This document shows positions 43,355 to 53,493 of a stretch of 64,000 bases of DNA, one piece after another. The notes under the pieces were generated by a model. The model saw only the letters and a list, made by a program, of their open reading frames with translations, was not told where the DNA came from and ran no database searches. The translations under genes and the position numbers were made by a program. Every line of letters starts with the position of its first letter. Position 1 is the first letter of the stretch. The stretch comes from Lasiosphaeris hirsuta (Eukaryota > Ascomycota > Sordariomycetes > Sordariales > Lasiosphaeriaceae), in NCBI GenBank assembly GCA_030549175.1, contig JAUKUA010000004.1:4340001-4404000 (forward strand), in the 5' to 3' direction.

Positions 43355-44675
43355 CTACTTTAGGTAAATGGGCCCGAACCTCGGTTCTGCCTCTACCCAG
43401 CTGGTCAGATATACCCAACCCACACTGACCCGACGCGCCGAATTCTTGCCCGTCCGCTCAACCATCATCACGTTGACCACCGGGATTGGAGACAAGCAGG
43501 CACCGTCCCTGTCTCGGAACGTCAGCTTCCGGAGCTCCTCAAAGCTTATGAAGCTCAGAAATAGCAGCGCCTCATCGAATTCCTGTCTCGGAAGCCCCAT
43601 CCAGAGCGCCCCAGCCCGAGACCCGCCATACAGCGCGCTCGCGACCCCCACAATCGCAACACATACATCCCCCGGGTTGGTGAGCTCCCTTGTGCGGTAG
43701 CCCTTCAAATGTTGGGAAATGCAGAGTACCGCGGCAGGTTTCGATTGCGTCGTTGATGGTCAAGGGGAGCCTCGAGGCTGAAAGCGCACCGGGAAGATGG
43801 AGGCTGTTGATGTTGGACCTGAGGGTGAAGAGCTTGGTCGGATCGGGCGTGCGGCCCCAGACGTAGCTCAGCGCTATGAAGAGGCAGCTAGAGTGTGCTT
43901 GGACGAGGCATCGTTTGTTCACGCCGATGACGCGGAAGTTAGGAGGAAGTGCTCCGGATCCTAATAAACCGCCGCGCTCTTCCGTGGTGTTGCTTGCAGT
44001 GTTGTAGCCATCGTGCGGTGACTCCGGTGAGCTGCCAGTTTACATGACCTTCGTCCGGTATTTCGTGCTGTGGCAGCCAAGAGGCGTCGGCAAAGACGTA
44101 GGGTCCTTGGGGTTCTCTCTGTTCTCGACTTTATCCCAGTGGTCTGAGTCCCGTTGTGGCAGCTCATTTCGGAAGCGGACGAGACCCCCTGCTTCCCAGC
44201 GGCCAGGATGCACCGCACGCAGATTCAGTACCCCTCTGCCCAATGTGAACGAGATGAAGCAGTCCTTGAACTTGGATGCAGATTCCTTTCCAGAAAAATA
44301 TCGGTAGGGAAGTCCGGCGCGCACCACCAAGCGGCAGAACGAACAACGATCCGCCCCGGGACGTCCTTAAACTGGCAAAATTTGACAAATGTGTCCTCTA
44401 GCGGCGGCTTGGCTGGCTCAACACAGCGAAGCAGGTATCTGAGACGGAGATGGCGGCAGAATGCGCATAGCTCGGGGGTCGTCTCCAAGGTCGGGGCTTT
44501 TCAGCGCTGCAGCGCTCGCAGAATTGGTGGAAGAGCTGCGTGGATAGCGAACGTCTCAGCTTGGTCTCATCGCTTTCGCTATATATTCTTCCAGATCCCA
44601 ATCAAAAATGAAGAGATCGCTGTTGCAAATTTCGCAGGTGTCCCCGTGCTGCTGGGTGTCTTGTTTGGTCGTCAT
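43355..44675 (-). pseudogene. HET-domain gene with internal deletion and frame breaks
   Basis: The minus strand starts at MTTKQDTQQHGDTCEIC (ATG at 44675). It continues with typical HET N-terminal pieces in more than one frame: PELCAFCRHLRLRYLLRC, EDTFVKFCQFKDVPGR and VVRAGLPYRYFSGKESASKF. The HET core follows (FIALSYVWG, SRLPLTINDAIETCR, about 43870-43740). The sequence then jumps directly to the C-terminal block: ELTNPGDVCVAIVGVASALY, PRQEFDEALLF, VNVMMVERTGK and VGWVYLTSWVEAEPRFGPI, ending at 43355. The several hundred codons normally between core and tail, including the HET motif with RYLWVDSLCI, are absent. The protein cannot be functional as drawn. Confidence 0.7.
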
Positions 44676-45482
44676 GTCGGGCAGTTGTACTAGGTGTCAT
44701 TGCTATCAGGTCGGGATTGGGTGCGCCGGCTCAGGCGCCTACCTGAAGCAAGGGCTCTGCGTTAAATTTAGCTGATCGCTTTTCTTGCATGCAAGGCGTG
44801 AATGTTGGCGAATCAGAGACCGACTCACTGCTGCTACTCTTATCTTTCAGTACACCACTCTAAAATCGACACCAGAAACCCTTTCCAGGTACGGCAGCAT
44901 CAGTCACCACTTACTCACAGATGGCCCCATTCGTCAATAACGCTGCCTTCCGTCGGATGAAGATGATCTAACCGCACTAAGATGGAGAACCTTGCGCGGG
45001 TCCTACGAGCCCACCCCAGCCCGATGTACTAAGGCTTATTAATGGAGAGCCCTCTTTCGTCTGGCAGTATAGCAGAGACTATTGTCGGCCATGACGAGGA
45101 TACAATCAGAGCAAAAGAGATGCCTCTCGCCCAAGGAAAAACATAAGAAAACACCCTCGAATGGACCGCTGACTCACTGAACAGCCAGCCAGCCAGACCT
45201 GGAATCAGCGGCCAAGGCCATGCAGATCCCCGCTATGCTTATAGTGCTTTCGTATATCTGCGACTCTCGTTGGCTTCCTTGGATATTTGCCGACTGGGGA
45301 CGTCACAAGCGGGAACTATGGACGACAGCTGGAGAGTCGGAGGCGTCCTGTTTCAGCGAGCAAGAGATCTGGGAAAGACTTGACTCACAAGAAAACACTA
45401 GTACATCCTCTCCACCTGCCAAGGCTACAATGATTTGACTGGGACCTTTGATAGACCCTTTGGTCAAAGTGAGGGTGTATGG
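44676..45482. other. Spacer, no supported gene
   Basis: No open frame with motifs; contains several short A/T-rich stretches. Confidence 0.45.
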
Positions 45483-46033
45483 ATGACGGCGATGGCCGGC
45501 GCATACGCCGTCATGATGAAGGAAACTCTTGAGGCCGATTTTCAAAAGAAAAAAAAATGATCTGAGAAGCGCCCTGAGGAGCAAGGATGCCGAACTGGAA
45601 ATTCAGAAGCGCCATCTTGAGCGCAAAATCAACCAACCGACAGCCAAAAAATGGAGAGCTTCGTGGTGCAGCTCAATCGCCCGACCGACGAAAAAGCAAA
45701 AGGTGGTTGGAGACAATCAGATGCTGCTCGACGAGATGCGCGGGCTCCGTGGACTGCTCAGAGAGAAAGAGGACGAGCTTGCGGAGGCCGAGGTCAATCA
45801 CAACAGGACCGTCGAAGCCAAGAACCAAGCCCTCCTGACTCAAGAGACCAAAATACGAGCACGTCATCAAAGAGAAGGACGATGCCATCGAGGCCAGAGA
45901 CAGGGCGCTCCAGGAATGGCAAATAAAATACAAAGTGGCTGTTACAGAGGCAAGAGAAGGCGCTCAGCGATGGAAGGCTTCCTTCAAGATCGAATCGCGA
46001 TTAGTAAACTGCCGTCGCGGACAGGGGTCTTGA
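45483..46033 (+). pseudogene. Coiled-coil protein gene with four frame changes, all at A-runs
   Basis: Coding-like, heptad-rich sequence runs from MTAMAGAYAVMMKETLEADF (45483) through LRSALRSKDAELEIQKRHLE, MESFVVQLNRPTDEKAK, LLDEMRGLRGLLREKEDELA and EKDDAIEARDRALQEWQIKY to a TGA at 46031. The frame changes four times: at the A9 run near 45556, at CCAAAAAATGG near 45650, at GCAAAAGG near 45700 and at CCAAAATACG near 45852. Each is explained by one A too many or too few. It would be an about 180-residue coiled-coil protein of unknown role. It is either a decayed gene or a normal gene with homopolymer errors in the assembly; the pattern cannot decide. Confidence 0.6.
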
Positions 46034-47271
46034 CAACATGAAAAGAAAAAGGTGGGTGAGAACGGCCATGTCCAACCCAGTATTTTTTTACTAGAGTCGT
46101 ACATGGAAGCAGCCGCCAACTCGGCTAGGCACACAATGAAACACCCAAAAATGCATAGCAGGTCGCCCTCGACATGAGCCCCCGGACTGGGCGCGTGGTT
46201 TCCAAAAATACTCACCAAGGTATGTAGGCACCTTACCTTACCTGAGGTGCTCGGTCGATCTACCGAACACAATGCTACAAGCCCAAAATGGCTGTGTTGT
46301 TCAGTGTGGTTATTGTGCCCTCGCTCGGTAGTGCTGGTGCTTCTCTTTTTAGCCGAGCCGACGGAACCTCAAGACGAAGGCAGCTCCAGCACCCCTGTCG
46401 AACCTACCCAGATTTCGTTAATCTGTGGGCGATTGTCACCCATGGAATCTATCCTCGGTGTTGATGATCGCGACCACGGCATGTCTCCGACGAATCGTCT
46501 TCTACTAGTCTCCTTCCACAAATCTCTCCTCAGCATCCCACCACCCTCTGGCAGCGAGCACGAAAGCTGTGGGAACCACAAATGACGCGCCTTGCCCAGC
46601 ACGGCGACCATGCCAGAGACCGACGAGACCAGTCGGCTGAATTCCCCAGGGTCATCATTGCAGATGCTAATCTATGTGTAGCTATTCCAAGCCTAGACGA
46701 GCTGCGGCTTAGGCCTTCCCCCCCCCCGATTTATCCGCCTGCCGAGTGCCCGACGCCACTCTAATTGCATTCGTTGAGCACCTGGCGGAGTCCATGTATG
46801 CTTCTATTCTCTACCTACCTTGTCCCGGTTTCTTGTCAACTATCACCTACAGCCTTACAGGGCCAACCTTCCAGAACCCTGTCTGTGATACCCACCCGGC
46901 TGGGACCTTCCCTGAGAGCCCGTTTCTTCATGCATCACTGCATCAGAGATCTGGCGCGCCGCATCACCGGCAATGGCCCTCATAACACCATCTGCTGTCC
47001 TGCCTGATGGTGGTCAGACCCGCCGTAACTTATTACCGTCCTTCCTGCCCCAATACCATATCCGATCGCGAATCCGCTTTCCCACACAACCACCGACGGA
47101 CATCAAGCCACCAGCATCGTGAGCTCACGAGAGATACCTAGGACCAAACGGAGCACGCCGACACGTGATGCTCGAAGCAGACAGCTGAAACTTCCTCAGC
47201 GAGGCCCGTTGTCGGTGCTGAGCAAGAGCGTGTTTCCTTTCAAAAGTTCATACCGAAACCCAACCATCACG
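46034..47271. other. Spacer upstream of the GPCR gene, no supported gene
   Basis: Contains a TAGGCACCTTACCTTACCTGAGGTGC stretch near 46226-46252 and motif-free frames. The last 200 bases are likely promoter and leader of the receptor gene. Confidence 0.45.
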
Positions 47272-49016
47272 ATGGAGGCCGCAACCGCGTTTAATGACGG
47301 CCAGATCCGAACATTGGTTATTCTGGAGCGGCTTGGAGGCTCCTTGTCCCTATTTTGTGTCCTTCTAATATTTATTTCTTACTTCCTCTTTCCTCGCCTG
47401 CGGACTGTTCCGAATACCTTTATCGTTTTCGCTTCCGTCGCCAACGCAGGGGCCGCTGTAGCTTGTATCATTGCCTACGACGGCATTTTACGAGGGCAGA
47501 CCAGCCCATTATGTCAGGTCCAGGGGTTTCTTTTCGAGATGTTCCTGCAGTCTGACACTTGGTGGTCGTTGGCGATGGCTGTCAACGTGCTCCTCGTGTT
47601 CGTCAAGGGGGCTAATCCACGCACCATTCGGAAATGGGGATGGCTCTATTGCCTGATCTGCTACGGAGGACCGTTCGGGATCGCCCTCGCCTGTCTTCTT
47701 GTCACTGACTCCGGCAAGACGCTCATATACGGGAACGCAGGGGTAAGTTTGGTTGCCGTGCATTTTCAAGCATACTTTCTAATGCCGTATCCTAGACATG
47801 GTGCTGGATCAGCGATGACTGGAACTCCTCCCGCATATACTCCAGCTACATGCTCGTCTGGCTCTGCATTTTGGCATCTCTTACAATATACATCGGTATC
47901 GGTGCCTACATCTTCCGAACACGCAGCAATCTCCGACAGGTATCCGGGAGTGGCAGCCACGTCCGCGGAACCTTTGAGCATCCCGCCCTGAACGAAAGCG
48001 TGCCGGAAAGGGTAAGCCCATCATACAGCTGTCACCCTTCTGTCCATTCAATCCTAACCCAACGGCAGAGATCTGCCATCTCCATGAGCGACTGGCCCTT
48101 ATCCCCGGGCTCGGGCGGAGTCCTCTTTGGGCCCTCCTTCGCCGACTTCCTGACCGAGGGGTACCTCACCTCACACAGCCGTCAGGCCTCCTCGGCGTCG
48201 GCCCCCTTCCTCACGTCTTCCTACGTCACCCGGCCCAACCACGCCCACTCCCCCACCCGCAGCCCCGACCCGAGCAACGGCCACTCCCGCTACCCCTCGT
48301 CCAACAGCGGCGGTCTCACCCCATTCCTGCTCGCATCAACACCGGGCCACTCGCCGTCCCCCACCCCGATCAAGCGAAGCTTCTCCGGCCGCGGCTCCCT
48401 CAAGCGCTTCGCCCTCGAGGACCCCGTCAAGCGCGCCTACCTCCGCACCGCAACGCTGTTCGCGTTGTCCGTGCTCGTGACATGGGTGCCAACCAGCATC
48501 CACCGAGTGCACGGAGTGATATACGGGACGTCGCCGTACGGATACCACTTGGCGACGGCGGCGCTGCTGCCCCTGCAGGGCGTGTGGAACGCCATCATAT
48601 TCTTCACCACCAGTTGGACGGTGCTGCGGGAGAGCGTGGCGGATGCGTCGCTTCCACGGTGGAGGGAGGTGAAGCCGCAGCTGCGAGAGCAGCCAAAGAA
48701 GATCGGCATGAGCCGGAATGGGAGGAGCGTGTACAGCATGTGGCGGGACGCGGAGCCGGTGGGGGAGAGGGGCATTGGGCTGGGGATTTCGTGGAAGAAC
48801 AACAAGGAGGCGAAGCCGCAGAGGGGGAGTTGGGACTTTTTAGACATTGGCATGGGGGAGAACCTGAGCCAGAGCAGACATGCTAGCTATGGGGGGAGTG
48901 CGTCCAGCCACATGGGGTACAGGGAGAACACGAGTCAGAACACGCATCGGGATAGTCCCAGCCAGAACGGGTACAGGGAGAATACGGGAAAGGGGTGTCC
49001 GCCTGGGATGATATAG
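47272..49016 (+). CDS. Seven-transmembrane cAMP-receptor-like GPCR
   Basis: Exons 47272-47742, 47796-48011 and 48069-49016 give 544 residues. Intron 2 is 57 nt, a multiple of three without stops, so its retention would also read through. The start MEAATAFNDGQIRTLVILER is preferred over the in-frame upstream ATG-less extension because TM1 follows directly. Predicted helices are about 24-40, 48-69, 85-111, 122-144, 172-197, 354-378 and 388-412. Cys81 and Cys160 are placed for the usual extracellular disulphide. An about 150-residue Ser/Pro-rich loop between TM5 and TM6 and a tail with two GYRENT units are typical sites for phosphorylation. This matches fungal CAR/GPR1-like class receptors, which couple to heterotrimeric G proteins for nutrient or developmental sensing. 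The ligand is unknown. Confidence 0.85.
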
Positions 49017-50124
49017 GCGGCATCTGAATTGATCGGCATAGCATACGGCGCCAGGTCTTTTTTTACTTCGGTCTGGAAACGGAGGCTGCATTTGAGGGAG
49101 GACCTGGAAATCATTTAGCAATCATTGGGCATGGCGAGGTCGGACAGAGCGAATGCCGTTACAACAGATAGTTATACTGCGACGATGTAACTACATATAT
49201 CGGAAATGTCTAAAGTAAAAGTTCATTTACTGCGAACGGAAGCCTAGTAGTCTGTTGACTGTTATTTCCATCTGTATTTACCTCCACGTCCTGAAGAGAC
49301 TGGATCGGCTGCCGCGATAAGCTTTGTCAATTGCGTTGGGGCCAAAGGGCATGCAAAACAGCTCGGCATTCCAAGCAGGCAAGTCTCATTCCTGGGCAGA
49401 ATTCAACATTCCTGATGAACAGATGTCATTCCAGACGCTTTGATATCATGTCACTTTTTTTTTTTCGGGTATTTCGCCCATAGATCCCCCGTTAACTTGG
49501 ACTTGTTACTGCGTCTTTGCGTCGCTGTGTTCCTATATTTTGTCTTCAACATGTTGCCGCGCTAGACCCCATTTAAATCTCGTCAAACATAATCTCCTGC
49601 GTCAGCAAAACCTACCACCACCACCACCACCACCACCACTAGCACCACCACTAGCACCACCATCAACAGTACACCGACTGACTGCCACCTGGAAGGGACA
49701 AAGGTCCAAGCCTTTACGGGTATCATGGAAATTATGAATCCGATCGCAAAGATCACTACCGCATTTCCAACGGCTTCCCTGAGCTTCAGAAGCTTACGGC
49801 CGCTATCGACAAGGATATTACCTTTTGTGAGTCAAACTTTTGATACTACCAATTAGCTTGTGCTATCCTCTCCTCCCTCTATTAGTAAAGGCATATAATG
49901 TGGGCCGTCTCTGGGGTAACAAACCCGGCCTTGTGCTCCTTGTCGTCCCCCCCCTGAGACAGCACTTCACCACCCGGCAAGTAATCAACGCCAGCTAACA
50001 TGGGCCCCACATCCCCGGGCAGCGCCGATTTCTCACCCCCGGGTCCCCCAAGCATCGGCCACGGCGCAGCGGCGCTAGCAGGCATATAACCCGCCATATG
50101 GGTGGCTCTTTCAACAATCACCGG

Positions 50125-50222
50125 TGGCTTAATCGGAAGGTCATGGGCTCGCAGCTCTCGATATTCCAAAGTTTACTAACCCCGTTATAGAACAACACTC
50201 TCCTCTCAGGTCTTGGGTTCGG
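50125..50222 (+). other. Possible tRNA-derived (SINE-like or pseudo-tRNA) promoter remnant
   Basis: TGGCTTAATCGG (50125) differs by one base from an A-box TGGCNNAGTNGG, and a GGGTTCGGTTAGATC stretch about 80 bases on resembles a B-box. Acceptor and T-arm pairing could not be found, so it is not a functional tRNA. Confidence 0.2.
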
Positions 50223-50378
50223 TTAGATCTCTTATTTCCTTAGTATATATCATCTCCTTTGTGTGCGTGTACCACTGAGAAAACAAGAAAAAAAAAATTT
50301 GAAAACAGAAAACCACAAAAAGTAAGTTCAAGTCCCCATCCCGGCCAGGACCTGACGATTAAGCCTCCTTTTTTGGTG

Positions 50379-50399
50379 TTTTTTTTTTTTTTTTTTTTT
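50379..50399. repeat. Poly-T tract (21 T)
   Basis: Uninterrupted T run about 175 bases downstream of the tRNA-like segment. Confidence 0.95.
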
Positions 50400-51238
50400 C
50401 TTCATGAATTTTCCTTTTGCGTTCCTTGGAGGAGCCTGCCTCGCAATGGCCATGAAAGGAGTAGGCCATGGATGGAGTAGGCGCTGGATAGATGGAGCGC
50501 ATTATGCACACATCTGCTTGGTGAAGCACCAAGATCGTGATGACTCCTTCAACTTGCAGCATGGAATGCCCGGGTACGGTACCCTTTCGGTACCCTTGTG
50601 AGACACTTTGACTCGAGCCAAAGCCATGTCAAAAGCGATGCCACTGCGGCATGCAGCCCTGGGGATTGAAGCAGCGAGCGAGCGACTCCGATGCACAGCT
50701 GTCCGTTGGATGCAAACGAAAACAATTGCATCATGCACGGTTCGCAGCAAATGTTGCTTATTTCTGCTTCACCAAGTGACTGGCTTGGTGTTGTGTTATT
50801 GGCTGTTGGACACAGAATTCGGCAGGGAGTCGGGGGGTTGGTAGACTCCGAGACCGCACTCCTTCTGCCTGACTTGGCAAAAAGGGCAAAGCAATTGAGG
50901 TGTCTTGGCTGCAGATCTGCGATCCTTCGCCAGCCAAAGTCCGCTCGAGCACAGCATAGAGAGCGCGCGGCCGCATTTTCCGCATCCCGCCCGCACCAGC
51001 CGCACTGGACTCCGCAACTCCACCCCCGTCGACCCGATCCACAGCGCCGGCGAGCATCGCGGACCCGAGACCGAGCATAAATACAGTGCCATCGACGTAC
51101 TCGCATCTTGCTTTAACGTTTTCACCTTAACTTTCCCACCAACTCGCACACACCAACTCCTCGACTCAAACTCAATTGAACGACTAGCCTGTTGCCTGCT
51201 GAGAACGGTGAACGGTAGCCTGAAAATCGCTCGCCAAC

Positions 51239-52414
51239 ATGGCTGTATCCTTTACAACATCCGTCAAGAAGATGATTGGCGACCGGGTCCCGGAAAGTGC
51301 CGCGTTAAAGCCTCACCATGTCTTGTCAAAGAGCGGCGCCTTCTCCCGCTTTAGAAACATCCACGCATCATGGAACCACAACATGGACGGCAGCGTTATA
51401 CCCGTCTTCTTCAAGGTCGCTGCACTCGTCCTCCGGGGGAAGCTGAAGTTTCCTGACGCCTCCCCGCCCACTGTTGCTGTTCGGAAACCCACATTTCTAT
51501 CTAGCCGGAGGGCGTCGAAAGACCTGCGGGCAACCTGGCTCGGACACGCCTGCTACTACGTCGAGTTCCCTTCCGGCCTGCGCGTGCTGTTTGACCCCGT
51601 CTTTGAGGACGCCTGCGCGCCCGTGTCATTCCTCGGCCCGAAGCGCTTCACGGAGCGGCCGTGTTCCATCAGCGAGATCCCCATCGTCGACGCCGTGGTC
51701 ATCTCGCACTCTCACTACGACCACCTGTCGGCCCCCTCGGTCCACGAGATCAAAAAGCACCACCCCGGCGCCCACTTCTTCGTCGGCCTCGGCCTCGAGA
51801 AGTGGTTCCGCAGCTGCGGTATTGACAAGGTCACCGAGCTCGACTGGTGGGAGGACGCCGACGTGACCCTGACCCCTAACGCCCCCCCCGCCGAGGCCAA
51901 GAGCGCGCCCATCACGGCCCGCTTCTCGTGCCTCCCGGCGCAGCACAGCTCGGGCCGCACCGGCTTCGACAAGGACAAGACGCTGTGGTGCTCGTGGGGC
52001 GTGTCCTCGGAGGGGAAGTCCGTCTTCTTCGGCGGCGACACGGGCTACCGCGCCGTGCCCGAGTCGATCGAGGGCGACGACTACGCCCCCGAGCACGCCG
52101 ACCTGCCCGTGTGCCCCGAGTTCAAGCAGATCGGCGCGCTGCGCGGGCCGTTCGACCTGGGCCTGATCCCCATTGGCGCCTACAGCCCCCGGTTCATTAT
52201 GTCGTCAGTCCACGCCAATCCATTCGACGCCGTCGAGATCTTTCGGGACACCCGGTGCAAGCGCGCCATGGGGATCCACTGGGGCACCTGGGTCTTGACC
52301 TTTGAGGAGGTCTTGGAGCCGCCGAGGTTGCTCCGCGAGGCGCTTGGGAGGAGGGGGATTGAGGAGACGGGCGTGTTTGATGTTTGCGATATTGGAGAGA
52401 GTCGGGATTTTTGA
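51239..52414 (+). CDS. NAPE-PLD-like metallo-beta-lactamase-fold hydrolase
   Basis: A single exon of 391 residues starting MAVSFTTSVKK. The metal-site motif SHSHYDHL places H157, H159, D161 and H162. Further ligands are His236 (PAQHSSGR), Asp267 (GGDTGYR) and the His pair at about 325 (SVHANP) and 347 (GIHWGTW). This pattern, with the WLGHACYYVE strand at about 100-108 and the conserved DPVF, is that of N-acyl-phosphatidylethanolamine phospholipase D and related UlaG-type hydrolases with two zinc ions. Animal NAPE-PLD releases N-acylethanolamines from membrane phospholipids; the fungal substrate is not proven. There is no signal peptide, although a hydrophobic stretch at 53-66 could help membrane contact. 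Confidence 0.88.
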   Translation: MAVSFTTSVKKMIGDRVPESAALKPHHVLSKSGAFSRFRNIHASWNHNMDGSVIPVFFKVAALVLRGKLKFPDASPPTVAVRKPTFLSSRRASKDLRATWLGHACYYVEFPSGLRVLFDPVFEDACAPVSFLGPKRFTERPCSISEIPIVDAVVISHSHYDHLSAPSVHEIKKHHPGAHFFVGLGLEKWFRSCGIDKVTELDWWEDADVTLTPNAPPAEAKSAPITARFSCLPAQHSSGRTGFDKDKTLWCSWGVSSEGKSVFFGGDTGYRAVPESIEGDDYAPEHADLPVCPEFKQIGALRGPFDLGLIPIGAYSPRFIMSSVHANPFDAVEIFRDTRCKRAMGIHWGTWVLTFEEVLEPPRLLREALGRRGIEETGVFDVCDIGESRDF

Positions 52415-52871
52415 GAGGACAGGACGAAAAAGGAATTTGGGAGCCGGAGCCTGTTCCATGTGCGTTTCAATAACAGATAGATACCCTGCGGCGTTGAAGG
52501 ATTAGAGGGAAAACCCCAAAATCTTCACGGGTTTATAATGAGTTAGTAATAGCGTTGTGCCATATCAGAACTCGGAATATTACGCATGTCGGCACTTTCT
52601 AGATCAGACTTGTGAGCGAGCATACGAATGATGCCAAGATCGCGTGCCAAACAGTTGATCTTGAGGATGGCAATGTTCCCCACTCGAAGCTTGACAAGTA
52701 GTCCTGGTCTTTTGAAGAAAATTTCTTCTTCTGTCTTGTTGTATCAATGCAGCCATCCGTCTTCCAACTCCATCACGGAACTTGAAGACCTCGAGGCTCC
52801 AAGTCCTGTCAGTGCGCGCGCATTTGGACAACGGGATGGATGGCGAGAACATGCATCGGACCTCCATGGCA

Positions 52872-52914
<43 letters not shown>

Positions 52915-53493
52915 GCAGGGTGGCAGGCCAGCGAAGGCTACTTTGGTTTTGCGGGTAAACTTTCCTGCAAATGCCTTTGGCCATTTGGAGATTTGGAGCA
53001 ATTGTGACGGAGGGGGAAACCACGGAATTGGGTCTGCCGTGGTCGCACTAGAATTTGTGCCGCACATTTCTGCCAAGTCATGAGAAGTGGTGGGGCGATT
53101 CTGCCAGCGCTGACCGCTTACCCTATGTCCGGCTCTTCTCGAAGCTCGCTTGGGTGCTTCCACCGCTTGACCCAGCTGGTCAAGAGGTCAAAGTGGGGTT
53201 TTCTACCAGGCACAGCAACCCGCACCCTGCAAGGCCGCTGCGAGAAGGTCCATGCACAGGGCCCGGGATCGCTGGGGACCAGCTCGTTCCCTCCAACCCA
53301 AACCCCATATGTCACAACAGTTCGTTCGTCATTCTCTGCTTTTTTTCCTCGACCAACCGATCGCATCGCCACTGGCCAAAATCCAGCTGGGAAAAAGGCG
53401 CCGCCTTTCCGCTGTTGCTCTCGTGCATTTCCAATTTTGCTCCAATTTTTGTTTTTGCTTCCCGCCTCGCGCGTCCCTGCGCCCCGTCTTGCG
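52415..53493. other. Spacer and leader of the F-box/ankyrin gene
   Basis: No supported gene. A T37 tract lies at 52877-52913. The frame of the next gene stays open upstream to 53080, but that part is Pro/Arg-rich and unlikely to be translated. Confidence 0.5.
52877..52913. repeat. Poly-T tract (37 T)
   Basis: The longest homopolymer in the window. Such length is prone to assembly error, so the true length is uncertain. Confidence 0.95.

Larger units (their letters stand above)
49017..51238. other. Spacer between GPCR and metallo-hydrolase genes
   Basis: No supported gene. It includes ACCACC trinucleotide runs at about 49614-49665, a tRNA-promoter-like segment at 50125-50222 and a T-tract at 50379-50399. 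The final 300 bases are likely leader of the next gene. Confidence 0.45.

Noticed and set aside
50318..50345. GTTCAAGTCCCCATCC looking like a tRNA B-box
   Set aside because: No A-box or matching acceptor stem at tRNA distance; not called as a tRNA.
51239..52414. NAPE-PLD-like hydrolase as the PKS release enzyme
   Set aside because: MBL-fold hydrolases release some non-reducing PKS products, but this one has NAPE-PLD-type motifs and lies 19 kb from the PKS start codon beyond several relics.
53080..53493. 138-codon upstream extension of the F-box/ankyrin gene
   Set aside because: Composition is leader-like and the F-box-like segment starts directly after the ATG at 53494.
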